Shown piece by piece: positions 9,085-18,501 of a stretch of DNA of 64,000 bases. Made by a program: the position numbers and the translations under genes. The notes under the pieces are model-generated. The model saw only the letters and a program-made list of their open reading frames with translations, ran no database searches and was not told the DNA's origin. Within the stretch, counting starts at the first letter, position 1. Every line of letters starts with the position of its first letter. The DNA is from Leptospira interrogans serovar Manilae (GTDB lineage Bacteria; Spirochaetota; Leptospiria; Leptospirales; Leptospiraceae): the NCBI GenBank assembly GCA_945887855.1, contig CAMCZP010000002.1:33099-97098 (forward strand). Direction: 5' to 3'.

Positions 9085-10221
9085 ATGAAAAATAGATTTA
9101 TTAAGACTAAATTTTTATCATTTATAATCTTTTTTTTATTTTTAAACCAATGTGAGTTAAAACAGGAATTAAATATCAATGGAGCTTTCGTATCTCCTTT
9201 TATAACTACTGATAAATTAAAATTAAATGGGTCTATTATATCTGATGAGGTTGCTTTACAGAGTTCAAGTACTACAATTTCATTATCTAGGACTGTAGTT
9301 GCTGAAAAATCAATCTTATTCTGTAGTTTTAGATATGGTGGTTCAGCATTGAGTTACTCATCAACCTGTAGCTTAAATACCTCGGGGAATTCCATTGAAG
9401 TTAAAACCGGAGGCATGTACTCTGGAACATACGTACGTTATACTATAATAGAATTTTCATTAGGCGTAACTGTTTTAAGAGGTGAGATAAGTGTACTTAA
9501 TAATAGCATTGGAAAAAATTTAGAGTTTAGCAAATCTTTAGATCTTACAAAAAATTTTGTAATATTTGACACTCGTGGTACATCAACTGATACTACGATA
9601 GATAGAGGCAGATTTTTTAAAGGGAGTTTCACTACTAGTTCTAAATTAGAATTTAAAAGAGAAGCAATATCTCCCCAGATTGAGATCAACTATCAAATCA
9701 TTCAAATGGATGGGGTACAAGTTCAATATGGAAATGTAACCTTAGCAAGTGGAGTAGTCAGTACAACTAAAACCATTACTCAAGTAAATTTATCAAAATC
9801 AATTTTATTTACTTCGCAAACTGCAGATTCTACAACTGTGGGAGTTGAGGGAAATTATATGGTTAACTCAAAATTTGAATCAAATACTTCTCTTGGATTT
9901 AGTAGAAAAGGTAGTACTGGAGCATTAGATATAAATTATTTTGTTGTTGAGTTCACAGGAGACCAAGTGGTTATACCAGGCACATGTGATGTAAGTGAAA
10001 ATGAAAAGACTTGTAGTTCAAATCTTTCAACTCAAATCCAAGATACAAACAGTGTAGTTCTACTTTTTTCAAATAATATAAATTCTACATCATCTAGTGA
10101 TATGGATTTATCTTATTTTACAGGGAGTATTTCTGGAGTAGGTCAAAATTCAAAAGTTACTTTTGAAAGGGTGAGACAGGGAGGAATATCTGTATTGTCT
10201 TATTTTGTGGTAGATTTTTAA
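9085..10221 (+). CDS. Predicted lipoprotein with four degenerate tandem repeats
   Basis: The N-terminus is a lipoprotein signal: a basic start, a hydrophobic stretch rich in Phe/Ile/Leu, and a spirochaete-style lipobox FLNQC (Cys about residue 23). The rest is Ser/Thr-rich beta-type sequence. I see four related units of roughly 75-80 residues. Each opens with a hydrophobic ILF/VIF/VVLLF strand, has a G-rich polar middle, and closes with a Tyr-hydrophobic strand: YTIIEF, YQIIQM, YFVVEF and YFVVDF. The first three are followed by a short V..G linker. No catalytic motif is visible; such repeats suit a surface adhesion or binding protein, which is inference. It follows mnmH by 5 bases. Confidence 0.75.
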   Translation: MKNRFIKTKFLSFIIFFLFLNQCELKQELNINGAFVSPFITTDKLKLNGSIISDEVALQSSSTTISLSRTVVAEKSILFCSFRYGGSALSYSSTCSLNTSGNSIEVKTGGMYSGTYVRYTIIEFSLGVTVLRGEISVLNNSIGKNLEFSKSLDLTKNFVIFDTRGTSTDTTIDRGRFFKGSFTTSSKLEFKREAISPQIEINYQIIQMDGVQVQYGNVTLASGVVSTTKTITQVNLSKSILFTSQTADSTTVGVEGNYMVNSKFESNTSLGFSRKGSTGALDINYFVVEFTGDQVVIPGTCDVSENEKTCSSNLSTQIQDTNSVVLLFSNNINSTSSSDMDLSYFTGSISGVGQNSKVTFERVRQGGISVLSYFVVDF

Positions 10222-10261
10222 ACCAAGTAATTTTATTTACTAATCAACGGAAAAATAAACT

Positions 10262-10948
10262 ATGAATGAAAATATTATTGCAATTGATGGCCCTGCAGGT
10301 TCTGGAAAAAGTTCTGTTGCCAGAGAGATAGCTGGTCAAACTGACTTTTATTATATGGACTCTGGATCATACTATAGGGCAGTAACACTATATTTATTTA
10401 GGATTTTTTCAAAATCTAATGACTCCAAAATTTTTTCCGATTGGGTATCTTCAAGCAATATAGATGACTATCTAAATCATATTGAATTGGATAGTCTCTT
10501 GAGCAAATCTGAAGAAAATATTACACTTTTAAATAAAGAAGATGTATCTCATGAAATAAGATCTCCCCAGATTACGGAAGAAATAAAACATTTAGCATCA
10601 TTAATACATGTAAGAAATTTAGTTAATAAAAATTTGTATCACTTATCAAAAAATTATAAAATTATAATGGATGGTAGGGATATAGGAACTGAAGTATTTC
10701 CTGATGCAAAATTGAAATTCTTTTTAACAGCAGATCCTAAGGTCAGAGCAAGAAGAAGATGGGAAGAATATAGAGAAAAAGGCATCCAAAGAAATCTAGA
10801 AGAGCTAGAAGTAGAGATCATTCGAAGGGATGAATCTGATATGAATCGTAAAATTGCCCCATTAAGAAAATCTGAGGATGCAATCTTAATTGACACTTCT
10901 AATCTATCTAAAATTATTGTAATTAATATGATCCTGTCCAGGTTATAG
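10262..10948 (+). CDS. cmk: Cytidylate kinase
   Basis: Phosphorylates CMP and dCMP to their diphosphates. The P-loop IDGPAGSGKSS is at residues 6-16, followed by the DSGSYYRA substrate segment, the conserved MDGRDIGTEVFPDA motif near 137-150, and the lid with RARRRWEEYREKG. Length is 228 aa, as usual. ATG at 10262. The order cmk-rpsA is conserved in many bacteria and supports both calls. The last codons form one arm of a hairpin that precedes rpsA. Confidence 0.95.
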   Translation: MNENIIAIDGPAGSGKSSVAREIAGQTDFYYMDSGSYYRAVTLYLFRIFSKSNDSKIFSDWVSSSNIDDYLNHIELDSLLSKSEENITLLNKEDVSHEIRSPQITEEIKHLASLIHVRNLVNKNLYHLSKNYKIIMDGRDIGTEVFPDAKLKFFLTADPKVRARRRWEEYREKGIQRNLEELEVEIIRRDESDMNRKIAPLRKSEDAILIDTSNLSKIIVINMILSRL

Positions 10949-10980
10949 TCGGATCTTCCCGAATTCTTAAAACCTGGGCA
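10935..10980 (+). promoter_or_regulatory. Stem-loop between cmk and rpsA, candidate S1 leader element
   Basis: TGTCCAGGTT at 10935-10944 pairs with AACCTGGGCA at 10971-10980, giving 10 base pairs including one G-U, with a 26-base loop that contains a smaller C/G-rich hairpin. The left arm is inside the end of cmk. No T-tract follows, so it does not look like a terminator. It lies 26 bases before the TTG start of rpsA, which has no good Shine-Dalgarno sequence. Translational autoregulation of S1 through a folded leader is known in E. coli; the role here is inferred. Confidence 0.45.
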
Positions 10981-11006
10981 AATTTACGTATATTTCCCGG
11001 TAAACA

Positions 11007-12686
11007 TTGAGTCCACAAGCAAATTCCAACTCCAAAAACTCCCTACTAGAAACTGCACTTGAAGCAGAAGAAAGATCATTCAGAAGAGGAGAAATCATCG
11101 AAGCAAAAATCTTAGACGTTATCGACCAACGAGTCTATATAGATTTAAGAGCAAAGTCTGATGGATATGTTCCTCTATCTGAATTTTCAGAGGTTCCCCA
11201 TAGAGGCAGTCAGATTTCAGTTCTAATTAAATCTAAAGAAACAGACACAGACTCTGACCTATTGGTATGTTCTAAAACAGAAGCAGATGCTCGAAGGGGC
11301 TGGGAAACAATCAAGGAAGCTTTTTCTAAGAATCTTCAAGTTACTGGTAAGATAGAAACTGAAGAAAAAGGAAAAGGTTTTATTGTAAATGTTGAGGGTG
11401 TTAAAATGTTTTTACCTGCATCACAGCTAGGTATGAAATATTCTACATTGGAAGAGCTAAAATCCCAGACTCTAGACTTTAAAATCATAAAACTCAATGA
11501 AAAGGGAAGATCTGGTTTGATTTCTCGTCGAAAGTTAATTGAAGAAATTAACAAAGAAAAATGGGAAGAATTGGTGCAATCCGTCAAGGTAGGGGATAAG
11601 GTATCTGCAGAGGTATCAAAAATCGCCAGCTTCGGAGTTTTTTGTACTGTAAAAGGCATTGAAGGTCTTCTGCGCCAAAATGATATTTCTTATAAAAAAT
11701 TTGCTCCCTTTAAACAATACTTTCAAATCGGTCAAGCCGTAGAGCTTTTGGTTCTAGAAATTGATCCTGCAAACAATAGACTCAGCTTGGGTATCAAACA
11801 GATGTATGAAGATCCATGGGTCTGGGCGGGTAGAGAGTTAGAAAAAGATATGGTAGTAAGAGGAATTGTTACTTCTTTGACTAATTTTGGAGCATTCGTT
11901 GAATTAAAAGAAGGTCTAGAAGGGTTAATTCATTCCTCAGAGCTCAGTTGGGCAAAAAAACCTCCCCATCCTAAAGAAGTTTTAAAAAAAGGACAGGAAG
12001 TTGATTCAGTTGTTTTGGATATCGATCTTGAAAGAAAGCGTTTATCTTTAGGCTTAAAGCAACTACTTCCAAATCCATGGGATAACCTCACTTCAAATGT
12101 AAGGAAAGGAAACATCCTAGAGGGAAAAGTAACAGGAATAACTAAATATGGTGCCTTTGTTGAAGTAGAGGCAGGTATTGAAGGTTTGATACATATTGGT
12201 GATATTACATGGGATGAAAAAGTTAAAGATCCAACCCACTTGTTGAAGAAAGGCCAGGTTGTAAAATATATTATTATCGATGTAAATCGTGAGACACAAA
12301 GAATTTCATGTGGTCTAAAGCAGCTAACAGAAAATCCTTTTGAGTCAATTAAAAAGAAATATCCTGTTGGGGTAATAATCACTGGAAAAATCAAAAGTGT
12401 GGTGTCCTTTGGAATTTTTGTAGAGCTAGAGCCTGGATATGAAGGGTTGGTGCATGTATCTCAGATCCCTGATGGAAAAAACATCAAATTAGAAGAGATT
12501 TACAAAGCAGGTGAAACAATTAAGGCTGTTGTTCTTAAGATAGAACCAGACTCCAAAAAGATTTCACTCTCTATCAAAGACTTTGATAAAGCTCTTGAAA
12601 AGGAAGAAATGTCTAGGTACCTAAAACAGGATGATTCTCCTTCACATGGAACGCTTGGAAGTTTTATAAACTTACAAAATAAATAA
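11007..12686 (+). CDS. rpsA: 30S ribosomal protein S1
   Basis: S1 binds mRNA leaders on the 30S subunit. Six S1 (OB-fold) repeats are visible, beginning near residues 28, 108, 194, 281, 367 and 454; repeats 3-6 show the hallmark [FY]G[AVI]F and EGL[IV]H segments, while repeats 1 and 2 are divergent as in other S1 proteins. Length (559 aa) matches the six-domain form. The start is TTG at 11007: no ATG is close and the sequence from here aligns with the usual N-terminal leader. The upstream sequence lacks a clear Shine-Dalgarno, which is typical of rpsA and consistent with autoregulation. Only 2 bases separate it from the next gene. Confidence 0.95.
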   Translation: MSPQANSNSKNSLLETALEAEERSFRRGEIIEAKILDVIDQRVYIDLRAKSDGYVPLSEFSEVPHRGSQISVLIKSKETDTDSDLLVCSKTEADARRGWETIKEAFSKNLQVTGKIETEEKGKGFIVNVEGVKMFLPASQLGMKYSTLEELKSQTLDFKIIKLNEKGRSGLISRRKLIEEINKEKWEELVQSVKVGDKVSAEVSKIASFGVFCTVKGIEGLLRQNDISYKKFAPFKQYFQIGQAVELLVLEIDPANNRLSLGIKQMYEDPWVWAGRELEKDMVVRGIVTSLTNFGAFVELKEGLEGLIHSSELSWAKKPPHPKEVLKKGQEVDSVVLDIDLERKRLSLGLKQLLPNPWDNLTSNVRKGNILEGKVTGITKYGAFVEVEAGIEGLIHIGDITWDEKVKDPTHLLKKGQVVKYIIIDVNRETQRISCGLKQLTENPFESIKKKYPVGVIITGKIKSVVSFGIFVELEPGYEGLVHVSQIPDGKNIKLEEIYKAGETIKAVVLKIEPDSKKISLSIKDFDKALEKEEMSRYLKQDDSPSHGTLGSFINLQNK

Positions 12687-12688
12687 AA

Positions 12689-13453
12689 ATGTCTAAGTTT
12701 GATAGAAAGAAGTTTAGAGAAAATCTTAAGCAACAAAAGCAAGAGAAAGATTATGAAATAGAGCTTGAAACCGAGGAGAGATCTCCGGCTGAAAAGCTCC
12801 TATTAAAATTCGTACACTTTCTGAAGGAAAATCGTCTTCGAGTTTTCTTGGGGTTCCTTTTGATTCTTATCATCATTTCTGCCGTAGTTGCTGTGGGAGA
12901 ATACAATAAATACAAAGAGAATTTAGCTATTCTTGAAGCAGAAAAACTAGAAAAGAAAATTGAAAAGGCATTACCATTTGATGATACTGCAAAGATAAAA
13001 GAGATGGAAGAATTCTTGAAGAACCATTCTGCAAGATCTGCTCAAATTCGTATTTCAAAACAACTAATGGATATTCATATAAAAGCAGGAGAATACCAAA
13101 AAGCTTTCCCTATAGCAGAAAAAATTGCAACATCTATTGAATCTCCTAAAGAGGTGAAAGCATACTTTTACTATCTCTTAGGAAATTATTCCGAGCAATC
13201 TGGAGATAAAAAAATATCACTAGAAGCTTACAAAAAAGCTTACGAACAAATTTCTGGAAAGAAAGAAATGGTCGTAATGAGTAGTTGGACTCTTTTTCAA
13301 ATTGGTCGTCTTAAGTATGAGCAAGGAGATAAAGAGGGATCAATAGTTGATTTAAAAAAGGTTTTAGAGTTAGACAGTGACCAAATGGGATTTGCATTAA
13401 AACAACCAAAGCTAATGTCTACCTATTTACTTTTAAAAATTAACAAAGGTTAA
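12689..13453 (+). CDS. Membrane-anchored TPR protein (YfgM-like)
   Basis: A charged cytoplasmic N-terminus of about 45 residues precedes one membrane helix (about residues 52-71). After it comes a region of helical pairs with TPR character, notably in the segments AGEYQKAFPIAEK, YLLGNYSEQSGDKKISLEAYKKAYEQ and LFQIGRLKYEQGDKEGSIVDLKKVLEL. The architecture resembles YfgM-type ancillary proteins that hold periplasmic or secretory clients, but the family match is by layout only. ATG lies 2 bases after the rpsA stop and the stop is 3 bases before hisG, so it is within the same operon. Confidence 0.7.
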   Translation: MSKFDRKKFRENLKQQKQEKDYEIELETEERSPAEKLLLKFVHFLKENRLRVFLGFLLILIIISAVVAVGEYNKYKENLAILEAEKLEKKIEKALPFDDTAKIKEMEEFLKNHSARSAQIRISKQLMDIHIKAGEYQKAFPIAEKIATSIESPKEVKAYFYYLLGNYSEQSGDKKISLEAYKKAYEQISGKKEMVVMSSWTLFQIGRLKYEQGDKEGSIVDLKKVLELDSDQMGFALKQPKLMSTYLLLKINKG

Positions 13454-13456
13454 TCC

Positions 13457-14092
13457 TTGTTTGTAATTGCTCTGCCCAAGGGTAGACTTGCAGAGGATAG
13501 TATTCAGCTTTTACTCCAAAAGCAATGGATATCTAATAAACCCAATGAAAAATCCAAAGAACTTACAATCTTAGATCCTCTTGAAAAAATTAAAATTCTT
13601 TTAGTTAGGGCACAAGATGTTCCCACATACGTCCAAGAATCTGCAGCAGATGTAGGAATTGTTGGATGGGATGTAATACGAGAGGGTGGGTACGATCTTC
13701 TCGTTCCCCTTTCTTTAAAAATAGGGGAGTGTCGACTTTCTATAGCAGCTAAGCCAGAATTTAATCTAAAAAAATTTTCGAGAAAACTTCGTGTTGCAAC
13801 AAAGTATCCTCATTTAGCAAAAGAATACTTTTTTTCCAGAGGGATAAGCTGTGAAATAATAAAACTTTATGGTAGTATTGAACTAGCTCCCCTCTGTGGA
13901 TTGTCTGATTGTATAGTAGATTTAGTTGAAACTGGAGAAACACTCAGAGCAAATGGGTTAATAGAAGTAGAAGTAATCTTAGAATCCAGTGCAAGATTAA
14001 TTGTGAATAGATCATCTTTGTATACAAAAAGGTATGAAATTTTGAAATTTATTTCTGATTTAGGGGATATGAATGGCATCTCAAACTATTAA
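13457..14092 (+). CDS. hisG: ATP phosphoribosyltransferase, short form
   Basis: Catalyses the first step of histidine synthesis, ATP plus PRPP to phosphoribosyl-ATP. It begins [12 protein letters not shown], has the DVGIVGWDV segment, and carries the PRPP-binding stretch [18 protein letters not shown] near residues 152-170. At 211 aa it is the short HisG lacking the regulatory C-terminal domain; this form works with HisZ, which is not in the window. The start is TTG at 13457 with AAAGG 7 bases upstream. It overlaps thrS by 20 bases. Confidence 0.93.
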   Translation: MFVIALPKGRLAEDSIQLLLQKQWISNKPNEKSKELTILDPLEKIKILLVRAQDVPTYVQESAADVGIVGWDVIREGGYDLLVPLSLKIGECRLSIAAKPEFNLKKFSRKLRVATKYPHLAKEYFFSRGISCEIIKLYGSIELAPLCGLSDCIVDLVETGETLRANGLIEVEVILESSARLIVNRSSLYTKRYEILKFISDLGDMNGISNY

Positions 14093-15995
14093 AATTCAAC
14101 TTATTGATAATTCAATTCGCGATTTCCCCATCCATACCAAAATTTCTGAAGTAATACAATCAATAAGTACAAGTCTTTATAAATCAGCATTAGCTGCAAA
14201 AATAGACGGAATCGAGAAGGATCTCTCTCATAATTTGGATAAGGATTGTAAATTAGAAGTATTGACCATTGATACCAAAGAGGGAAGAGAAATATTTTCT
14301 CACTCAAGTGCTCATTTACTCGGGCAAGCAGTTCAAAGATTATATCCGAAAGCTTTATTAACTGTTGGCCCAGTTATAGAAAATGGCCCCGGTTTTTTTT
14401 ATTATGATATAGATTTTGGAGAAGATTCTATTACCCAGGAAGATCTTCCAAAGATTGAAAAAGAAATGGATCGGATTGTAAAAGAAAATTTAGAAGTTCG
14501 AAGAGAAGAATTAAATATTTCAGATGCAATACAAAAATTTACTAGTATGGGTGAAAAGTATAAAGCAGAGCTAATCTCAGGTTTTACTAGTGAATCTGTA
14601 TCACTTTATTACCAGGGTGAATGGTTTGATTTATGTAGAGGTCCACATCTTCCAAAAACTGGGTTGATTCGTGCATTTAAGCTGACAGCGATTTCAGGCG
14701 CCTATTGGAAAGCTGATTCAAAAAATAAAATGCTTCAGCGAATCTATGGTGTATCATTTGCTTCAAAAAAAGAATTAGATGAATACATTTATAGAATGGA
14801 AGAAGCTAAAAAAAGAGATCATCGAAAGTTAGGAAAGGAAATGGATTTATTTTCATTTCAAGATGATGCACCAGGATTTCCTTTTTGGCATCCAAAAGGA
14901 ACTATTCTCTGGAATGCACTTGCTGATTATATCCGTTTAGAATGTTCAAAAAGAGGATACCAAGAAATCAAAACTCCAATGATACTAAATTCAGATTTAT
15001 GGAAGCGAAGTGGACATTGGGATAATTTTCATGAAAATATGTATTTCACTGAAATAGATGAAGAAACTTTTGCAGTTAAGCCTATGAATTGTCCAGGATG
15101 TTCTTTGATATATAAGTACCATCTTCATTCCTATAGAGATCTTCCCTTAAGGTTTTCCGAGTTAGGCACTGTCCATAGACATGAGTTGAGTGGAGTACTA
15201 CATGGTTTATTCCGTGTAAGGGCATTTACTCAGGATGATGCTCATATCTATACTCCATTAGAGAATTTACAAGCGGAAGTAGCAGATTTAATTGATTTTA
15301 CGTTTAGTGTTTATAAGCGATTTGGGTTTAGAGAATTTAAAACGTTTATCGCAACAAGACCAGAAAAGTCAGTAGGTAAAATTGAGGACTGGGATTTTGC
15401 AACTAAGGCTTTAGAAGAGTCACTCAGTCAAAAAAATATACCCTATGCTATAAAGGAAGGGGAAGGGGCATTTTATGGCCCTAAGATAGAATTCAATATT
15501 AAGGATAGTATAGGTAGATTATGGCAATGTGGAACCATTCAGTTGGATTTTTCTATGCCAGAGAGATTTGAGTTAGAGTATACTGGAAGCGATGGAAAAA
15601 AACATAGACCAGTTATGATCCATAGAGCTATTTATGGGTCGTTGGAAAGATTCATTGGTATATTAACAGAAAACTTCGAAGGAAAATTTCCATTTTGGAT
15701 TTCACCCTCCCAAATAAGAGTCCTCTCTGTATCTGAAGCCCAAAATGAAGTTTCAAAATCAATTTCAGATTGGCTCATATCTTATGGATACAGAGTCGAA
15801 GTTGACTTGAGGAATGAAAAAATAGGGTATAAAATAAGGGATAGCATTCTAAAAAAAGCAAATTTTCTCCTGATCATAGGTGATAAAGAAATTGAGGGCA
15901 ACACTATTTCTTTTCGCAAAAGAGGTGAGGAAAATACTACTACGGTTTCAAGAGAAGAGTTTCTAAAACTTTTAAGCAAAGAGAAGGACTCATAA
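14073..15995 (+). CDS. thrS: Threonyl-tRNA synthetase
   Basis: Charges tRNA-Thr. Domains in order: TGS (about 1-63), the editing domain with [11 protein letters not shown] and later CRGPHLP (about 70-235), the class II catalytic core (about 255-535) with the zinc site around MNCPGC (Cys near 340), [16 protein letters not shown] (motif 2) and [13 protein letters not shown] (motif 3), and the anticodon-binding domain at 540-640. Length of 640 aa is standard. The ATG at 14073 lies inside the end of hisG, with AGGGGATATGA providing a ribosome binding site upstream. It is followed by a 147-base leader before infC. Confidence 0.97.
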   Translation: MASQTIKIQLIDNSIRDFPIHTKISEVIQSISTSLYKSALAAKIDGIEKDLSHNLDKDCKLEVLTIDTKEGREIFSHSSAHLLGQAVQRLYPKALLTVGPVIENGPGFFYYDIDFGEDSITQEDLPKIEKEMDRIVKENLEVRREELNISDAIQKFTSMGEKYKAELISGFTSESVSLYYQGEWFDLCRGPHLPKTGLIRAFKLTAISGAYWKADSKNKMLQRIYGVSFASKKELDEYIYRMEEAKKRDHRKLGKEMDLFSFQDDAPGFPFWHPKGTILWNALADYIRLECSKRGYQEIKTPMILNSDLWKRSGHWDNFHENMYFTEIDEETFAVKPMNCPGCSLIYKYHLHSYRDLPLRFSELGTVHRHELSGVLHGLFRVRAFTQDDAHIYTPLENLQAEVADLIDFTFSVYKRFGFREFKTFIATRPEKSVGKIEDWDFATKALEESLSQKNIPYAIKEGEGAFYGPKIEFNIKDSIGRLWQCGTIQLDFSMPERFELEYTGSDGKKHRPVMIHRAIYGSLERFIGILTENFEGKFPFWISPSQIRVLSVSEAQNEVSKSISDWLISYGYRVEVDLRNEKIGYKIRDSILKKANFLLIIGDKEIEGNTISFRKRGEENTTTVSREEFLKLLSKEKDS

Positions 15996-16031
15996 AATTT
16001 TTAGATGGTATTCTAGATCTAAATGGCTAAA

Positions 16032-16077
16032 GGATTAAACAGTATTTTCTGGTATGAAAAAAAATGTGTTCTAATCC
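16032..16077 (+). promoter_or_regulatory. Leader hairpin upstream of infC-rpmI-rplT
   Basis: GGATTAAACA at 16032-16041 pairs with TGTT (16067-16070) and TAATCC (16072-16077) around one bulged C, enclosing an A-rich loop. It sits in the 147-base space between thrS and infC. No T-tract follows. Operons encoding IF-3, L35 and L20 are commonly repressed by L20 binding a folded leader; assigning that role here is inference from position. A second, weaker inverted repeat (TTTAGAT/ATCTAAA) lies at 16000-16023 just after the thrS stop. Confidence 0.35.
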
Positions 16078-16136
16078 CTATCAACCAAAAAATTGTTGAA
16101 ATTATAATAAAAAATAAAACATAGTAAACCGATACT

Positions 16137-16140
16137 GGAG
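16137..16140 (+). promoter_or_regulatory. Ribosome binding site that decides the infC start
   Basis: GGAG at 16137-16140 lies 5 bases before ATG 16146 and only 2 bases before the in-frame TTG 16143. The spacing favours the ATG as the infC start. Confidence 0.6.
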
Positions 16141-16145
16141 AATTG

Positions 16146-16685
16146 ATGCACAAAAAGCCAAATCAGAAATATGGTACCGAAAAAATACCAACTCAGAGAA
16201 TCAATGAGCAAATTACAGGGGTAGTTCAGGTAAGACTGGTAAGTGATACCGGTTCTGAAGTAGTTCCATTTTCTGTGGCATTGGAAAAAGCAAGATTAGA
16301 AACATTAGACTTAGTCGAAGTATCCAGCGGTCAAGAGATTCCTGTTTGCAAAATTATAGACTATGGAAAATTTAAGTTTGAACAGCTAAAAAAAACAAAA
16401 GAAGCAAAGAAAAAACAGCATGTAATCACCATTAAAGAAATAAAATTAAGACCTCGGATTGATATCCATGACTTTGATATCAAAAAACGTCAGGCTATTG
16501 AATTTCTCCAAAAGGGAGATAAAGTAAAGGTCACTCTCCGTTTTAAGGGTAGGGAAATGGCACATGCTGAATTGGGTATGGCTGTAATTGTAAAAATGAT
16601 AGATGAGTTGAAGGAAACTGGGATACCTGAAAAGCCTCCTGTGCATGATGGAAAGCAAATTGTGGCTTTAATTAACCCGAAATAA
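16146..16685 (+). CDS. infC: Translation initiation factor IF-3
   Basis: IF-3 binds the 30S subunit and checks start-codon/initiator tRNA pairing. The N-domain contains the [17 protein letters not shown] segment and an [16 protein letters not shown] helix; the lysine-rich linker is followed by the C-domain with [23 protein letters not shown] and [14 protein letters not shown] motifs. Length of about 179 aa is typical. I chose ATG 16146 over the adjacent TTG 16143 by ribosome-binding-site spacing; an ordinary ATG contrasts with the AUU start known in E. coli. First gene of infC-rpmI-rplT. Confidence 0.96.
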   Translation: MHKKPNQKYGTEKIPTQRINEQITGVVQVRLVSDTGSEVVPFSVALEKARLETLDLVEVSSGQEIPVCKIIDYGKFKFEQLKKTKEAKKKQHVITIKEIKLRPRIDIHDFDIKKRQAIEFLQKGDKVKVTLRFKGREMAHAELGMAVIVKMIDELKETGIPEKPPVHDGKQIVALINPK

Positions 16686-16702
16686 TTTTTAAGGATTTTG
16701 AA

Positions 16703-16906
16703 ATGTCAAAACTGAAAACAAACCGTTCAGCAGCAAAAAGATTTAAATTTACAAAGAATGGTAAAATTAAAAGAGCTCATAGCCATCTAAGGCACAAGCT
16801 TTCTAAGAAATCTCCCCATAGAAAAAGAGGATTGGGTGGTACTACCCTAGTACATGAATCTGATATGGGAAGAATTATTCAATTATTACCATATGGAGTT
16901 AGATAA
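16703..16906 (+). CDS. rpmI: 50S ribosomal protein L35
   Basis: A 67-residue basic protein with the L35 signature: [15 protein letters not shown] near the start, then [18 protein letters not shown], and RLLPYG-like QLLPYGV at the end. An AAGGA ribosome binding site lies upstream of ATG 16703. Its stop overlaps the rplT start by one base (TAATG), indicating coupling. Confidence 0.97.
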   Translation: MSKLKTNRSAAKRFKFTKNGKIKRAHSHLRHKLSKKSPHRKRGLGGTTLVHESDMGRIIQLLPYGVR

Positions 16907-17259
16907 TGCCAAGAGCAGTAAACGGAACAATTCACAAAAATAGAAGAAGAAAAATACTAAAGGCAGCCAAGGGATTTAGAGGTGGCCGCTCTAAGCTGTA
17001 TAGAACAGCACTCAGTGCGGTCTGGAAATCTGGACAATGGGCTTATAGAGACAGAAGAGCTAAAAAAAGAGAATTTAGAAGCTTATGGATCATTAGAATC
17101 AATGCTGCAGTTCGAGAGAACGGCTTATCTTATTCTAAGTTTATGCATTCCCTAAAAAAATTGGGTATTAATTTGGATAGAAAGACATTGGCTGATTTAG
17201 CATACAATGATAAAGAGGTTTTTGCCGCACTTGTGGAAAAGACTAAACTTGCAGCATAA
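16906..17259 (+). CDS. rplT: 50S ribosomal protein L20
   Basis: A 117-residue protein with the L20 features: MPRAVNGT start, [23 protein letters not shown] in the long basic helix, [19 protein letters not shown], and LNRK-like [14 protein letters not shown] near the end. L20 binds 23S rRNA early in assembly and represses its own operon in other bacteria. Third gene of the infC operon; the ZapB-like gene follows after 29 bases with its own GGGAG ribosome binding site. Confidence 0.97.
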   Translation: MPRAVNGTIHKNRRRKILKAAKGFRGGRSKLYRTALSAVWKSGQWAYRDRRAKKREFRSLWIIRINAAVRENGLSYSKFMHSLKKLGINLDRKTLADLAYNDKEVFAALVEKTKLAA

Positions 17260-17288
17260 ATAGACATTAGGAATAATAGGGAGAAACT

Positions 17289-18017
17289 ATGATTGCATTA
17301 GAAAGCCTAGAAGAGCTAGAATCAAAAGTCATCAAAGCATTAGAGTTAATTGCGGATCTTCGTTCTGAAAACGATAGATTAGAGTCTGAAAATGAAGGAC
17401 TACGTGCTGAAAATGATAAAATGAAGTTAGCTATGGAAGAAAAAGAGCGTGAGCTCGAAACGCTCCGACAAAAGCTTGCTGATGCAAACAAACAGTTAAA
17501 TGATCTCCAATCAAAAGAAACTACAGTTGATTCCCGAATTTCTAATATGCTCAATCGATTGGAAAATATCACAGCTTTTAAAAATATAGCTGAGGATCCG
17601 AAGAAAACTAAGCCAGAAGTCCAAGAGCCTGTTAAGATTATTGCATCCACACCCACTCCCATAGTTGCTGAAATTGCTGTAGATTCAGTTGATAGCGAAG
17701 ATACGCTTATAGTAGATAATAAAGAAGAAGAAACAATACCTCCTCAAGAAGAGGAAGATGAAATCATTTTACTTGATGATGATGAAGAAGAGCTATTGGG
17801 TTCAACAAAACCAGAGGAAGTTAGCCAAGTAACAACTATCCAAGAACCTATTATAGAATCTCCACCTGTTAAAGAAGAGGTTCCTGTAAAAGCTACTCCT
17901 CCAATCGTTACTGATACTGATGATATAATAATTGATGAGTCAGATGATGATACTATCAATGTTTTTGACTCCGACGATGATGACGATTTTTTAATCATTG
18001 AGGAAGATGCAAAATAA
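17289..18017 (+). CDS. ZapB-like coiled-coil protein with long acidic tail
   Basis: Residues 1-95 are a continuous heptad-rich coiled coil (MIALESLEELESKVIKALEL, then repeated LRSEND/LESENE/LRAEND units) very like the small division proteins ZapB and DivIC-type coils. From about residue 100 the sequence becomes Pro/Thr/Val/Glu-rich, and the last 100 residues hold several runs of Asp/Glu (DDDEEE, ESDDD, DSDDDDDF). It is much longer than ZapB (about 80 aa). The next base after its stop begins zapA, so a joint role at the division ring is a reasonable inference. ATG 17289 has GGGAG 6 bases upstream. Function is not proven by sequence alone. Confidence 0.7.
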   Translation: MIALESLEELESKVIKALELIADLRSENDRLESENEGLRAENDKMKLAMEEKERELETLRQKLADANKQLNDLQSKETTVDSRISNMLNRLENITAFKNIAEDPKKTKPEVQEPVKIIASTPTPIVAEIAVDSVDSEDTLIVDNKEEETIPPQEEEDEIILLDDDEEELLGSTKPEEVSQVTTIQEPIIESPPVKEEVPVKATPPIVTDTDDIIIDESDDDTINVFDSDDDDDFLIIEEDAK

Positions 18018-18320
18018 ATGCCCGAGTTGACGAGAGTCGAAACCCGTATTTATGACAATGATTACGTAATAACTGGGGAAGCTTCAATAGACTATATTAG
18101 CAGGGTATCTGGATATGTAGATAGTAGAATGAAAGAACTCTCTAGAGCCTTTCCAGAAGCAAGTAGTACGAAACTTGCCATACTTACTGCTGTAAATATC
18201 GCAGACGAATTTTTTCAACTCAAAGAAAATCCATCAAAAGAAAGTTCTCCCACTGTTGAATTAGAGGAAAGAGCTAGAAAATTGATAGTCCTTTTAGATA
18301 AAAGTCTAATTGGAGAGTAG
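18018..18320 (+). CDS. zapA: Cell division protein ZapA
   Basis: ZapA crosslinks FtsZ filaments. The 100-residue protein shows the ZapA pattern: a short beta-hairpin domain (RVETRIYDNDYVITG), a YISRVSGYVDSRMKEL helix, the conserved SSTKLAILTAVNIADEFFQLK core, and a C-terminal coiled helix. The start codon abuts the preceding stop with no gap, which implies translational coupling with the coiled-coil gene. The following 181 bases carry no recognised gene. Confidence 0.85.
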   Translation: MPELTRVETRIYDNDYVITGEASIDYISRVSGYVDSRMKELSRAFPEASSTKLAILTAVNIADEFFQLKENPSKESSPTVELEERARKLIVLLDKSLIGE

Positions 18321-18501
18321 TTCTTCCGACCTAAAAAATGGTTTTTTCATAATTTCTGTTCATTCCTAAAGTCCAATAATCTTATACTTTCCACTTATGA
18401 AATTAAAAATGTAATTTATTTTTTTCTATATTAATTTTTATTATCTGTCTAATATTAGAACTATTCTAAGTTAAGTTTAGAGTGATAAAAATCTTAAAAT
18501 T

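Noticed and set aside
11930..12394. 154-codon open frame opposite rpsA
   Set aside because: Shadow of the repeated S1 domains; repeats in it follow the rpsA repeats.
17744..17998. Serine-rich frame opposite the acidic tail
   Set aside because: GAT/GAA codons read backwards give Ser/Phe-type codons, so the Ser runs are an artefact of the acidic tail.
18336..18351. AAAAAATGGTTTTTT-type palindrome after zapA
   Set aside because: The stem is A/T only with a 3-base loop and no flanking G/C; too weak for a terminator, and no 6S RNA-like structure fits the 181-base gap.
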